Notes: generated from the sequence alone by a model not told the origin. A DNA stretch of 64,000 nucleotides from Massilia sp. PDC64 (GCF_900101265.1 NZ_FMZS01000005.1:186001-250000); one strand, 5' to 3'. Positions 44,926-53,968 are shown, counted from the first letter of the stretch. Program-made: numbers and translations.

Positions 44926-45372
44926 ATGCACCTGATCGAAAAAAACGTCGTCATCGCCGCATCCCCGGCAGCCGTCTGGCAGGCGCTGACGGATCCCGCC
45001 GCCATGCGCGCGTGGATGGGCGAACCGGAAATGGCCATCGACGTCGCCACCGACTGGCGGCCCGGCTCGCCCATCGTCGTCAGCGGCGTGCACCACGGGC
45101 CGTTCCGCAACCAGGGCGTCGTGCTGGACGTGGTGCCGTGCGCGCTGCTCCGCTATACGCACCTGAGTTCCGTGTCGGGGCTGGCGGACGTACCGGAGCA
45201 CTACAGCGTGATCGCATTCGTACTCGATCCGGTCGAGGGCGGGACGGCCGTGCGGCTGACCGTGGAGCGCTTCCCGACGGAGACGATCTACCGGCACCTG
45301 AACCTGTACTGGCGCGGCACCCTGGACGTGTTCAAGGCGTTCGTCGAGCGGCAGCCTATAATGCGTCCATGA
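44926..45372 (+). CDS. SRPBCC/AHSA1-domain protein
   Basis: 148 residues forming one START/AHSA1-like helix-grip domain: VVIAASPAAVWQALTDPAAM at the N-terminus, where AAVWQALTD is the family's opening helix, and GGTAVRLTVERFPTE near the end. Such proteins bind hydrophobic ligands in a deep cavity; the ligand here is unknown. No signal peptide, so cytoplasmic. The stop overlaps the ATG of the nitroreductase by ATGA, so the two are translationally coupled. It is divergent from the TonB receptor pair. Confidence 0.85.
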   Translation: MHLIEKNVVIAASPAAVWQALTDPAAMRAWMGEPEMAIDVATDWRPGSPIVVSGVHHGPFRNQGVVLDVVPCALLRYTHLSSVSGLADVPEHYSVIAFVLDPVEGGTAVRLTVERFPTETIYRHLNLYWRGTLDVFKAFVERQPIMRP

Positions 45373-45947
45373 ATGAACCAATGAGCGACGATGTGTGGAA
45401 CACGCTCGCGGCACGCCGGCACGTGGCCCTGCGCCGCCTGGAGGCGCCGGGTCCGGACGACGCCGCGCTGGCGCGGATGATGGAAGCGGCCGCGCAGGCG
45501 CCCGACCACGGCTGCCTGCTGCCTTGGCGCTTCGTGCTGGTCCCGTCCGCGCGGCGCGACGATCTCGGCGCCGTGTTCGAGGAAGCGCTCGTGACGCGCG
45601 ATCCGACAGCCGACGATGAAGCGCGGGCGTCCGCGCGCGCGAAGGCCTTTCACGCACCGTGCCTGCTCGTGGCCATCCTCGTCGACGCACCGGGCACCGC
45701 CATTCCGGTCGAGGAAAAACTGGTCTCTCTGGGCTGCGCGTTGCAGAACGTGCTGCTCGCGGCGCAGGCGCTGGGTTTCGCCAGCGGCCTCGCGAGCGGC
45801 GGGGCGCTCGACACGCCCGCGATGCGCCGCCTGCTGGCCCTCGAGTCGCACGAGCGCGCCATGTGCTTCATCGGCATCGGCACGGGCGTACCCAAAAAAG
45901 CGCCCCGCGTGCGTCCGCAGCCAGGGACGTTTTTTTCGAGCTTGTAA
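45369..45947 (+). CDS. Nitroreductase family protein
   Basis: 192 residues from ATG 45369, overlapping the SRPBCC stop; longer frames upstream overlap that gene and were not used. The FMN-binding nitroreductase pattern is visible: ARRHVALRRLEAP with the first Arg cluster, AAAQAPDHGCLLPWRFVLV, and GCALQNVLLAAQALGFAS. It probably reduces a quinone, nitro or flavin-type substrate with NAD(P)H in the cytoplasm. The short length and FMN motifs resemble the YdjA-like group. Coupling with an SRPBCC protein suggests shared handling of a hydrophobic substrate, which the sequence cannot name. Confidence 0.85.
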   Translation: MNEPMSDDVWNTLAARRHVALRRLEAPGPDDAALARMMEAAAQAPDHGCLLPWRFVLVPSARRDDLGAVFEEALVTRDPTADDEARASARAKAFHAPCLLVAILVDAPGTAIPVEEKLVSLGCALQNVLLAAQALGFASGLASGGALDTPAMRRLLALESHERAMCFIGIGTGVPKKAPRVRPQPGTFFSSL

Positions 45948-45982
45948 AACCTGCCCCGCGCGCGGTTCACATAAAAGTTAAT

Positions 45983-46000
45983 TTGTCATCAACATTTCAT
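45983..46000 (+). promoter_or_regulatory. Candidate Pho box upstream of phospholipase C
   Basis: TTGTCAT, a four-base CAAC spacer and ATTTCAT form two related seven-base direct repeats with an 11-base period, the layout of PhoB boxes (consensus half CTGTCAT). It is 94 bases before the phospholipase start, in an otherwise AT-rich gap of 146 bases. Only the first half matches well. Confidence 0.4.
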
Positions 46001-46093
46001 CGTTGACGCCTAAGCTGAAGATTCCCTCGACATCCATCAGGTGAATCGAATGCACAACGTTATTTCCGCGTACCCCCGCACGAAGGTGCGTGC

Positions 46094-48265
46094 ATGAGCC
46101 GCCGCGACTTCCTCCGCACGCTGGCCCAGGCCGGCGGCGCCAGTGCCGTCCTCGCGTCGTTCCCGCCCGCCATCCAGCGGGCGCTGGCCCTGCCGGCCAA
46201 CCAGCGCACCCGCAGCCTGCAGGACGTCGAGCACATCGTCGTACTGACCCAGGAGAACCGCAGCTTCGACCATTATTTCGGCACGCTGGAAGGGGTGCGG
46301 GGATTCGGCGATCCGTTCCCGATTCCCGTGATGGACCGCCAGAACCTCTTCAACCGCAAGACGGTGTTCGTGCAGCAGACGGTCGGCGGCGCGCCGGTGC
46401 CGGGCCGTCCGAACTGGCCGCAGAGCCGCGCCATCGCGCCGTTCCGGCTGAATACCGTGCAGGACTTCCCCGTCATGCGCGTGGCCGGCACGCCGCACGC
46501 GTGGCTGGATGCGCAACTGGCGTGGGATCACGGGCGCATGAACGACTGGTGCAACGTCAAGCAGAACCATTCGATGGGCTATTACGCGGAAGGCGACGTG
46601 CCGTTCCAGTTCGCGCTGGCCCGCGCGTTCACGATCTGCGACCACTACCACTGCGCGACGCAGACCGGCACCAACACCAACCGGCTGTTCCTGTTCACCG
46701 GCCATAACGATCCGCTGGGCGCCGCGGGCGGCCCGTCGACCGACAACAGCCACGACGACTTCAATCCGGACCCGGGCACGGACTACCGGTGGACGACGTA
46801 TCCCGAGCGCCTGGAAGCGGCGGGGATCAGCTGGCAGGTCTACCAGAACATGGCGGACAACTTCACGGACAACTCGCTGGCCGGCTTCCGTTCGTTCCGC
46901 AACGCGTGGTACCAGCGCCCCGGTTATTCGCCGTCGCTGCGCAGCCGCGGCGTCAGCACGCGCGATCTCGACCTGCTGAAGGCGGACGTACTGGCCAACC
47001 GCCTGCCGCAGGTGAGCTGGGTCGTCGCCACCGCGGAAGGCTCGGAGCACCCGGGGCCGTCGAGCCCCGCGTCGGGCGCCGACTACATCGCGCGCGTCCT
47101 CGACGCCCTGACCGCGAATCCGGAAAGCTGGAGCAAGACGGTCTTCCTCGTCAACTTCGACGAGAACGACGGCTTCTTCGACCACATGCCGCCGCCGGCC
47201 GTGCCGTCGTACCTGACGTACAGCCCCGATCCGGCGCAGGCCCGGCTCGCGGGTGCGTCGACCGTCGACACGACGGGCGAGTACCACCACATCCTCAACG
47301 GCGCGGACCCGCGCACGCTGCACCGTCCCTATGGCCTCGGCCCGCGCGTGCCGCTGTACGTCATCTCGCCGTGGACGAAGGGCGGCTGGGTGAATTCGCA
47401 GGTCTTCGATCACTCGTCGATCGTGCGCTTCATCGAGGCGCGCTTCGGCGTGCGCGAGCCGCTCATCAGTGCGTGGCGGCGCGCGGTGAGCGGCAACCTG
47501 CTGTCCTGCTTCGACTTCGCGAACCCGAACGACAGCGCGGTCGCCTTGCCCGACACGGCCGCCCGGCGCGCGCTGGCGCTGAGCCTCGGCGGCACGAAAG
47601 TCCCGGCCACGCCGACGACCTTGTCCGCACCCGTGCAGGCCGCGGGCGTGCGTCCCGCGCGGGCGCTGCCGTACGAACTGCAGGTGCAGGCGCAGGTGTC
47701 CGCCACGGGCGGCCTCGTCGACCTCGTGTTCGAGAACGCGGGCGAGGCGGGGGCCGTGTTCCACGTGTACGACCGCCTCGCGCTGGACCAGGTCCCGCGC
47801 CGCTACACGGTCGAAGCGGGCAAGCAGCTGGCGGGACGGTGGACGACGGGCGCCGCCTACGACCTGTGGGTGCTGGGGCCGAACGGCTTCCACCGCCACG
47901 TGGCGGGCGACGTGCGCCGCGCCGTCGACGCCGCGTTGCCGGAGCTCGTCGTGCGCGCCGACCGCCGGGCCGGCGAACTCGTCGTCGACTTCGTGAACAA
48001 CGGCGGCCAGCCGTGCAGCTTCCAGCTCGTCGCCAACAAGTACACGACGAACCGCATTCCCGACGTGCGCGTGCCCGCGCGATCGCGCAGCACCCTGCGC
48101 CTGTCGCTGGCGCAGACTGCGAACTGGTACGACTTCAGCGCGCGCGTGAACGGCATGCCCGGCTGGCTGCGGCGCTTCGCGGGCCACCTGGAAAACGGCC
48201 TGCCGTCGATCAGCGACCCGGCCATGCAGGGCGCGGCCCAACTCGACCAGTACCGTATCGCCTGA
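46094..48265 (+). CDS. Tat-exported phosphocholine-type phospholipase C
   Basis: 723 residues, near the 690-730 of Pseudomonas PlcH/PlcN. The twin-arginine signal is MSRRDFLRTLAQAGGAS. The phosphoesterase domain (about 40-430) starts with VLTQENRSFDHYFGTLEGV and continues with HNHSMGYY-like and FLVNFDENDGFFDHMPPP metal-site motifs. Two C-terminal domains of about 80-90 residues each complete the family layout. It releases phosphorylcholine or a similar head group from phospholipids outside the cytoplasm. An AAGGTG-type ribosome site lies ten bases before the ATG. A PEP-CTERM gene follows 13 bases later, probably in the same mRNA. A candidate Pho box upstream suits a phosphate-scavenging role. 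I cannot tell PlcH-type from PlcN-type specificity. Confidence 0.9.
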   Translation: MSRRDFLRTLAQAGGASAVLASFPPAIQRALALPANQRTRSLQDVEHIVVLTQENRSFDHYFGTLEGVRGFGDPFPIPVMDRQNLFNRKTVFVQQTVGGAPVPGRPNWPQSRAIAPFRLNTVQDFPVMRVAGTPHAWLDAQLAWDHGRMNDWCNVKQNHSMGYYAEGDVPFQFALARAFTICDHYHCATQTGTNTNRLFLFTGHNDPLGAAGGPSTDNSHDDFNPDPGTDYRWTTYPERLEAAGISWQVYQNMADNFTDNSLAGFRSFRNAWYQRPGYSPSLRSRGVSTRDLDLLKADVLANRLPQVSWVVATAEGSEHPGPSSPASGADYIARVLDALTANPESWSKTVFLVNFDENDGFFDHMPPPAVPSYLTYSPDPAQARLAGASTVDTTGEYHHILNGADPRTLHRPYGLGPRVPLYVISPWTKGGWVNSQVFDHSSIVRFIEARFGVREPLISAWRRAVSGNLLSCFDFANPNDSAVALPDTAARRALALSLGGTKVPATPTTLSAPVQAAGVRPARALPYELQVQAQVSATGGLVDLVFENAGEAGAVFHVYDRLALDQVPRRYTVEAGKQLAGRWTTGAAYDLWVLGPNGFHRHVAGDVRRAVDAALPELVVRADRRAGELVVDFVNNGGQPCSFQLVANKYTTNRIPDVRVPARSRSTLRLSLAQTANWYDFSARVNGMPGWLRRFAGHLENGLPSISDPAMQGAAQLDQYRIA

Positions 48266-48278
48266 CCAGGAGACTCCC

Positions 48279-48947
48279 ATGCACATTCGATTCCTCATTG
48301 CGACCGCGCTGCTCGCGGCGGCATGCAGCAGCCAGGCCGCCGTCGTCTACGGCAGCAACCTCGTCGTCAACGGCGATGCCGAGGCCGGTACCGCCGGCTG
48401 GACCGGCTACGCGGGCTACAACCTGTTCCAGGCCGTGGACTACGGCAGCAACTGGGTGCTGCCCACGCAGCCGGGACCGGCAAATCGCGGCAACAGGATG
48501 TTCGCCGGCTTCGGCCAGTATGCCGTCGGCTACCAGACGCTGGACTTCGGCACGGCGACCACGCAAGACACGTCCTACGCGCTGACCGGCTGGCTGGGCG
48601 GCTGGCAGGACCAGGGCGACAACGCCTTGTTCTACGTGCAGTTCCTCGACGCGTACGACAACGAGATCGGCAGCTCGGTGCTGGGGCCGGTGACGCCGCA
48701 GGACCGCAACAACCAGACCGGCCTGATGTACCGCGAGACCGACGGCTTCGTACCGACGGGAACCCGCAAGCTGTCGTTCTGGTTGTCGATGGAGCGCCTC
48801 GTCTCGGGCGACAACGATGGCTATGCGGACAACCTGTCCTTCGTCCTGCAGGCGCCTCCGGCCAACGACGTGCCGGAGCCCGGCATGGCGGCGCTGTTCG
48901 CGCTGGGCCTCGGCATGCTGGGCTGGTCCCGGAAGCCGCGTCGATAA
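48279..48947 (+). CDS. PEP-CTERM sorting domain protein
   Basis: 222 residues: signal peptide to about residue 20 (LLAAACSSQAA), then a beta-sandwich-like domain (LVVNGDAEAGTAGWTGY at the front resembles carbohydrate-binding or DUF642-type folds). The C-terminal sorting signal is VPEPGMAALFALGLGMLGW followed by basic residues SRKPRR. Exosortase processing in the envelope is expected. It starts 13 bases after the phospholipase stop with its own AGGAGA site, so the two are likely one transcript; why a phospholipase and a matrix-type protein are paired is not evident. Confidence 0.85.
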   Translation: MHIRFLIATALLAAACSSQAAVVYGSNLVVNGDAEAGTAGWTGYAGYNLFQAVDYGSNWVLPTQPGPANRGNRMFAGFGQYAVGYQTLDFGTATTQDTSYALTGWLGGWQDQGDNALFYVQFLDAYDNEIGSSVLGPVTPQDRNNQTGLMYRETDGFVPTGTRKLSFWLSMERLVSGDNDGYADNLSFVLQAPPANDVPEPGMAALFALGLGMLGWSRKPRR

Positions 48948-48951
48948 GCCT

Positions 48952-48972
48952 TGGCGGCGCCGCCTGCCGCCA
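48952..48972 (+). terminator. GC-rich stem-loop after the phospholipase unit
   Basis: TGGCGGC and GCCGCCA pair perfectly around a seven-base loop, four bases after the stop. No T run follows, so it is either a weak terminator or an mRNA 3' end hairpin. Confidence 0.35.
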
Positions 48973-49083
48973 GGGTGGCAAGCGCGCCGCCATACCGTTG
49001 TAAAAGTTGCAGCAGGCGCGCACCGTCCAGCGTTGCCAGAGCGTCCAGACTGTATTCAGAGCGACACAGTTTCCGCAAATATG

Positions 49084-49113
49084 TGAACATTCCGTACGGC
49101 AATGTTCTATATT
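49084..49113 (+). promoter_or_regulatory. Promoter with dyad operator in the spacer, upstream of the signalling hub
   Basis: TGAACA (49084-49089) and TATATT (49108-49113, five of six) are 18 bases apart and look like -35 and -10 boxes. GAACATT (49085-49091) and AATGTTC (49101-49107) form a seven-base dyad that almost fills the interval, so a dimeric repressor bound there would cover the promoter. The start codon is 52 bases downstream. Confidence 0.45.
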
Positions 49114-49165
49114 CTCGACATACGGCTTGATCCCTCTCAAGCTCATCGAGTATTGCTTAACTGCC

Positions 49166-51751
49166 ATGAATGCAGCCACCCAACATCTTGCCGCGCCCAA
49201 TGCGGCGTCGACGGCGCCTTGCCCCGAGGGCTATGTCGCGCTCGAATGGCTCGAACATGCGCCCGGCTTCGTCGCCTTCCTCGTGGGTCCCGACCTCGTG
49301 TTCGCCCATGCGAACGACGCGTATAAACAGCTGGTGGGACGCGCCGACCTGCTCGGCCTGCCCATCGACGTCGCGGTGCCGGAAGTCGCGGAGCAGGGCG
49401 TCGTGGCGCTGTTGAAAGCGGCCCTCGCCACCGGCGAACCGCTCGTGCACCGCGCCTGGCCGGTGCGCCTGGCCGGTCCCGGCGGCGTGCCGCAACTGCG
49501 CTACGTGGACTTCGTTGCGCAACCCGTGCCGCACAGCGCGGCGCAGGGCGGTGCCGGCCTGCTGATCCTGGGCAGCGACGTGACGATGGAAACGGTGTCC
49601 CAGCGCGACCTGCAGTTCACCCTGACGCACGACGTGCTCACGGGCTTGCCGAACCACGCGCTGTTCCGCGACCGCCTCGAACACGCGCTGCGCCGCGCCG
49701 CGCGCGCCCAGCGTCCGGTGCAGGTGGCCGCGCTGCAGCTCGACCTGTTCAAGCGGGTCCACGCGCTGGTCGGCCACGAGGGCGGCGAGCGCATCCTGTG
49801 CGAGATCGCGCGGCGCATCGAGCGCGCCGCCGGGCCGGACGTGACGGTCGCGCGCGACGGCGGCGACAAATTCCTCCTGCTGCTGGAAGGGGCGGAGCAA
49901 CCGCAGGTGGCGGCGCGCATCGGCGCGATCGTCGGCGCTGTGGCGGAACCGTTCGAACACGACGACCGCAGCGTGTACGTGACCTGCTGCGTGGGCGGCG
50001 CCACGTTCCCCCTGAGCGGGGGGACGGCGGAAGACCTGCTGCTGGCCGCCGACCGCGCCCTCGCGTGCGCGCAGGAAGCGGGTGCGGGCACGCAGCGCTG
50101 GGACGACACGCTCCCCGCGGACGGCGGCCTCGACCGGTTGCGGCTTGGCTTCGCGCTGCGCGAGGCGCTCGCGGGCGACGGCCTGTCCCTGCGCTACCGG
50201 CCCCGGGTCGACCTCGTCTCCGGCACGATCTGCGCCGTGGAAGCGTCGGTCTGCCTGGACCACGACGGTGCCGCCGTGCCGCAGGCCATGCTGCAGGGCG
50301 TGGCGGAAGAGTGCGGCCTGGGCGGCGCGCTGGCCGACTGGGTGCTGCGCCATGCCGCCGCACACGCGGCACAGTGGCGCGCGCAGGGGTTCACGGCGCT
50401 GCGCGTGGGCGTCAACCTGTCCGCGCGCCAGTTCTCGATGTGCGACCTGGAAGGTTCGATCCTGCCCGCGCTCGCGGAGGCGGGCGTGCCGCCGACCTGC
50501 CTGGACCTGGAACTGGCCGAGCACCTGCTGGCGGAAGACGCGGACAGGCTGGCCGAGTGCCTGCACGCATTGCGCGACAAGGGTATCCGGCTGTGCCTCG
50601 ACGGCTTCGGGACCGGTTCGTCGAGCCTCGTCAACCTGCAGCGCCTGCCGATCGACGTACTCAAGATCGACGGGTCGTTCATCGCGCGCGTGCCCGATGC
50701 GGACGGCGCGGCGGCCGTCGTGGATGCGATCGTCACGATGGGCCACAGCCTGGGCATGCGCGTCGTCGCCGACGGCGTCGAGCGCGAAGGCCAGTGCGAT
50801 TTCCTCGCGCGCCACATGTGCGACGCGGTGCAGGGCGACTTCGTGTCCGCGCCGGTGCCGTTCGACGCGATGACGGCGCTGCTGCAGACGGGCCCCGGCC
50901 TGGCGCCGCGCCTGCTGCGCTTCAACCGCACGCAGCCCACCTTGCTGCTCGTCGACGACGAGACGAGCATCGTGTCGTCGCTGCGGCGCCTGCTGCGCGG
51001 CGACGGCTACCGCATCCTGACCGCGAACAGCGGCAGGGAAGGCCTGAAGCTGCTGGAGGAACACACCGTCGACGTGATCGTGTCCGACCAGCGCATGCCC
51101 GAGATGACGGGGGTCGAATTCCTGCGCGAGGTGCGCCGGCTGTATCCGGACACGGTGCGCATCGTGCTGTCCGGGTACACCGAGCTGCAGACGGTGACGG
51201 ATGCCGTGAACGGCGGCGCGATCTATAAATTCCTCACCAAGCCGTGGGACGACGAGCAGCTGCGCAGCCATATCCAGGAAGCGGTCGCGTACGGCGCGAT
51301 GGCCAACGAGAACCGCCTGCTGACGCTGGAGGTGCGCACGGCGAACCAGAAGCTCGCGGCCGTGAACCGCCAGCTGGAATCCGTGCTGGCGCGCCAGCAG
51401 AGCGACATCGAACGGGGCGAGATCAGCCTCGACATCGTGCACGAGGCGCTCGACAACGTGCCCGTGCCGGTACTGGCGAGCGACGATACCGGCACCATCG
51501 TGCTGGCCAACCGCGCGGCGCACGTGTTGTTTGCGGCGCAAAGACAGATGCAAGGCGCAGTGCTGGGGTGCGAGCTGCGCCGGCTGTTCCCGGGCCTGCC
51601 GGAACCGCTGTCCGAAGGGACCACCTTCGCGTTCGAACACTGGCAGGGGACGCAGCGCCTCGCGTGCCGGGTGCAGCCGATGGGGAACGGCACCCAGTCG
51701 CGGGGATGGCTGATCGTCATCGAGCAGGACCGGACGGCGGCGCCGGCATGA
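49166..51751 (+). CDS. PAS-GGDEF-EAL-REC-PAS protein with degenerate catalytic motifs
   Basis: 861 residues from ATG 49166; the frame extends further upstream but without start signal. Order: PAS (about 20-140), GGDEF (about 150-300), EAL (about 315-560), REC (about 592-705), coiled coil, PAS (about 760-855). The cyclase loop reads DGGDKF (Gly232-Phe236, not GGDEF). The EAL signature is EAS (359-361), and the metal-site DDFGTG is DGFGTG (Asp479-Gly480); NLSARQF and the Lys in KIDGSF are kept. Both enzymes are thus probably weak or dead and may sense nucleotides. The REC phospho-acceptor is Asp641 in VSDQRMP, with switch motif FLTKPW. It starts a hub of five genes and overlaps the HDOD gene by ATGA. 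Confidence 0.88.
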   Translation: MNAATQHLAAPNAASTAPCPEGYVALEWLEHAPGFVAFLVGPDLVFAHANDAYKQLVGRADLLGLPIDVAVPEVAEQGVVALLKAALATGEPLVHRAWPVRLAGPGGVPQLRYVDFVAQPVPHSAAQGGAGLLILGSDVTMETVSQRDLQFTLTHDVLTGLPNHALFRDRLEHALRRAARAQRPVQVAALQLDLFKRVHALVGHEGGERILCEIARRIERAAGPDVTVARDGGDKFLLLLEGAEQPQVAARIGAIVGAVAEPFEHDDRSVYVTCCVGGATFPLSGGTAEDLLLAADRALACAQEAGAGTQRWDDTLPADGGLDRLRLGFALREALAGDGLSLRYRPRVDLVSGTICAVEASVCLDHDGAAVPQAMLQGVAEECGLGGALADWVLRHAAAHAAQWRAQGFTALRVGVNLSARQFSMCDLEGSILPALAEAGVPPTCLDLELAEHLLAEDADRLAECLHALRDKGIRLCLDGFGTGSSSLVNLQRLPIDVLKIDGSFIARVPDADGAAAVVDAIVTMGHSLGMRVVADGVEREGQCDFLARHMCDAVQGDFVSAPVPFDAMTALLQTGPGLAPRLLRFNRTQPTLLLVDDETSIVSSLRRLLRGDGYRILTANSGREGLKLLEEHTVDVIVSDQRMPEMTGVEFLREVRRLYPDTVRIVLSGYTELQTVTDAVNGGAIYKFLTKPWDDEQLRSHIQEAVAYGAMANENRLLTLEVRTANQKLAAVNRQLESVLARQQSDIERGEISLDIVHEALDNVPVPVLASDDTGTIVLANRAAHVLFAAQRQMQGAVLGCELRRLFPGLPEPLSEGTTFAFEHWQGTQRLACRVQPMGNGTQSRGWLIVIEQDRTAAPA

Positions 51752-52572
51752 CGACGACCGCGGTGGAACTCACCCAGGTGGTCCAGCGCCTGCGCGACCT
51801 GCCGGCGCTGCCTTCCGTCGTGCTCGACCTGATCAGTTCGTTCGGGCGCGAGGACGTCGACGTGACGACACTGGCGGAAAAGATGTCGCGCGACCAGGCC
51901 CTGGCCGCGAAGATCCTGCGCCTGGCGAATTCGTCGTTCTACGGCCTGCCGGCCAAGGTCAAGACGGTCAAGCAGGCGATCGTCGTGCTCGGCTTCGACA
52001 GCGCGCGGGCGCTCGCCGTGGCCGGCATCGTCATCGACCGCTTCGGCGGCGCCGGCAAGCCCAAGGTCGACGTCGCGTATTTCTGGCGCCATTCGATCGC
52101 CACCGCGTTGTGCGCGAAGAGCCTCGCGCGCCACGCGGGGCTCGACCAGGACGCCGCCTTCATCGGCGGCCTGCTGCACGACATCGGCCGGCTCGTTCTC
52201 GCGATCAGCTTTCCCGAGCAGTATGCGCGGGTGATCGCGGAGTACGACGACGCGGGCCTCTCCGCGGTGGAACTGCGCGTGCTCGGCGTGGACCACGAGC
52301 GCGCCGGCCAGCTGCTGGCCGAGGCGTGGAAATTCCCGCCGCTGATCCAGCGCGCGATCGGCCGGCACCACGCACCGGCCCCGGCCGACCTGGCGGACAT
52401 CCCCGGTATCGTGCACGTCGCGAACGGCCTGGTGCACGCGCTCGATCCGAACGGACGCATGGCCGGCGTGGCCGCGGCCAATCTCGGCCTGTTGCCGGAA
52501 CAGGTGCAGGCCGTGTGCCGCGAGACGGAAGGGCAGTTCGAGGAAGCGTGCCGGCTTTTGATGCAAGATTAG
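51748..52572 (+). CDS. HDOD domain signalling protein
   Basis: 274 residues. One HDOD domain (about 10-215): LPALPSVVLDLISSF, MSRDQALAAKILRLANSSFY, the typical ILRLANS(A/S)FY motif, KTVKQAIVVLGFDSARALAV and the later GLLHDIGRLVL. HDOD proteins lack HD metal-site completeness and serve as docking or regulatory modules in c-di-GMP and chemotaxis-linked signalling. The ATG at 51748 overlaps the upstream stop (ATGA), so it is coupled to the GGDEF/EAL-REC gene and probably acts with it. There is no membrane segment. Confidence 0.88.
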   Translation: MTTTAVELTQVVQRLRDLPALPSVVLDLISSFGREDVDVTTLAEKMSRDQALAAKILRLANSSFYGLPAKVKTVKQAIVVLGFDSARALAVAGIVIDRFGGAGKPKVDVAYFWRHSIATALCAKSLARHAGLDQDAAFIGGLLHDIGRLVLAISFPEQYARVIAEYDDAGLSAVELRVLGVDHERAGQLLAEAWKFPPLIQRAIGRHHAPAPADLADIPGIVHVANGLVHALDPNGRMAGVAAANLGLLPEQVQAVCRETEGQFEEACRLLMQD

Positions 52573-52618
52573 CTATGAATGACATTATCGAGAGGGCTGG
52601 CGCCATGGAGGCACGGTC

Positions 52619-53968
52619 ATGAACACGTTTACCGCCACCACGCGCACGGATGCGCCCGCGGCCACGATCCTGTGCGTCGACGACGAGCCGAACATCCTCG
52701 CCTCGCTGCGCCGCCTGTTCCGCCGCGAAAACTACAAGGTCCTCGTCGCAGGCAGTGCCACCGCCGGGTGGGCCGTGCTGGAAGAAGAGCACGTCGATAT
52801 CGTGATCTCCGACATGCAGATGCCCGAGATCAACGGCACGGAATTCCTCGAGCGCGTGCGCCAGCGCTGGCCGGACACCCTGCGCCTGCTGCTGACGGGC
52901 CACGCCGACCACGAAGCGACTGTCGGCGCGATCAATCGCGGCGAAGTCTACCGCTACATCACGAAACCGTGGAACGAGGACGCGATCCTGCTTGTCGTGC
53001 GCGATGCGCTGGAACGCCAGGCGCTGCAGCGCGAAAAGCTTCGGCTGGAAGAACTGACGCGGCAGCAGAACGAGCAGCTGCGCGACCTGAACGCGACCCT
53101 GGAACAGCGTGTGCGCGACCGCACGGCGGAATTGTCCGCGGCCCAGAAGTCGCTGCAGGCATCGCATGAACGCCTCAAGAACAACTTCCTCACGCTCATC
53201 AAGGTGTTCTCGAGCATGGTCGAGACCCGGGCCGGCGCCGTGCCCGGCCACGGCCGCAAGGTGGCCGACCTGGCGCGCCGCATCGCCTTGCGCATGGGCC
53301 TGTCGGCACGCGAGGCGCAGGACATCTTCGTGGCGGGCCTGTTGCACGAAATCGGCAAAACCGGTTTTCCGGACGGCCTGATCGGCATTCCGGAGTCGGT
53401 GCTGAAAGGTGACAACCTCGGGCTTTACCGCACCTATCCCCACCTGGGCGAGCAGATCCTGATGCCGCTCGAGGAATTGCGCGAGGCGGCGCGCATCATC
53501 GGCGCCCACCGCGAGCGCTTCGACGGTGCCGGCTTCCCGGAAGGCACGGCCGGCTTCGACATCCCGCTCGGCGCGCGCATCCTCGCGGTGGCCCACGATT
53601 TCGAGGCGCTGCAGCGGGGCCTGCTGGCGCAGCGCCGCGCGGATGCGGCGCAGGCGACGGAACTCGTCGCGGAAAGCCGCGGCAAGCGCTACGACCCCGA
53701 GGTCGTCGAAGCGTTCTACGACATCCGCACCGGGCGCAGCGTGGCCGAGGTGATCGCGGAAGTCGCGATGGGCACGGCCCAGCTCAAGCCCGGCATGGTG
53801 CTCAGCCGCGACCTGCTGTCCCCGGAGGGCACGCTGCTGCTGTCGGCCGACCACGTCCTGTCCGACCGGATGCTGAAACAGCTCGCCGAATACGAGCGCC
53901 GCTCGTCGATCCAATTGCAACTCTACGTGAAGTCAGGGCCTCCCGATGCGCCGCATTCTCATTCTTGA
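52619..53968 (+). CDS. REC-HD-GYP-type response regulator with altered catalytic residues
   Basis: 449 residues. REC (about 18-130) has the phospho-acceptor Asp65 in VISDMQMPE and ends RYITKPW. A coiled coil (about 135-185) links to an HD-GYP-like domain (about 190-370). Its motifs deviate: HEIGK (His243-Glu244) where HD-GYP has HDIGK, AHRERFDGAGFP (His297-Arg298) where HHERWDGSGYP is usual, and GFP for GYP. The first HH pair is thus half lost, so c-di-GMP hydrolysis is questionable. A C-terminal unit of about 75 residues (GMVLSRDLLSPEGTLLLS) follows, as in some RpfG-like proteins. It starts 46 bases after the HDOD gene and overlaps the next gene by 23 bases. Confidence 0.85.
   Translation: MNTFTATTRTDAPAATILCVDDEPNILASLRRLFRRENYKVLVAGSATAGWAVLEEEHVDIVISDMQMPEINGTEFLERVRQRWPDTLRLLLTGHADHEATVGAINRGEVYRYITKPWNEDAILLVVRDALERQALQREKLRLEELTRQQNEQLRDLNATLEQRVRDRTAELSAAQKSLQASHERLKNNFLTLIKVFSSMVETRAGAVPGHGRKVADLARRIALRMGLSAREAQDIFVAGLLHEIGKTGFPDGLIGIPESVLKGDNLGLYRTYPHLGEQILMPLEELREAARIIGAHRERFDGAGFPEGTAGFDIPLGARILAVAHDFEALQRGLLAQRRADAAQATELVAESRGKRYDPEVVEAFYDIRTGRSVAEVIAEVAMGTAQLKPGMVLSRDLLSPEGTLLLSADHVLSDRMLKQLAEYERRSSIQLQLYVKSGPPDAPHSHS

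Noticed and set aside
44898..45947. 349-codon frame that would fuse an upstream segment to the nitroreductase
   Set aside because: The upstream part is an out-of-frame reading of the SRPBCC gene; the real start is the ATG at 45369, overlapping its stop.
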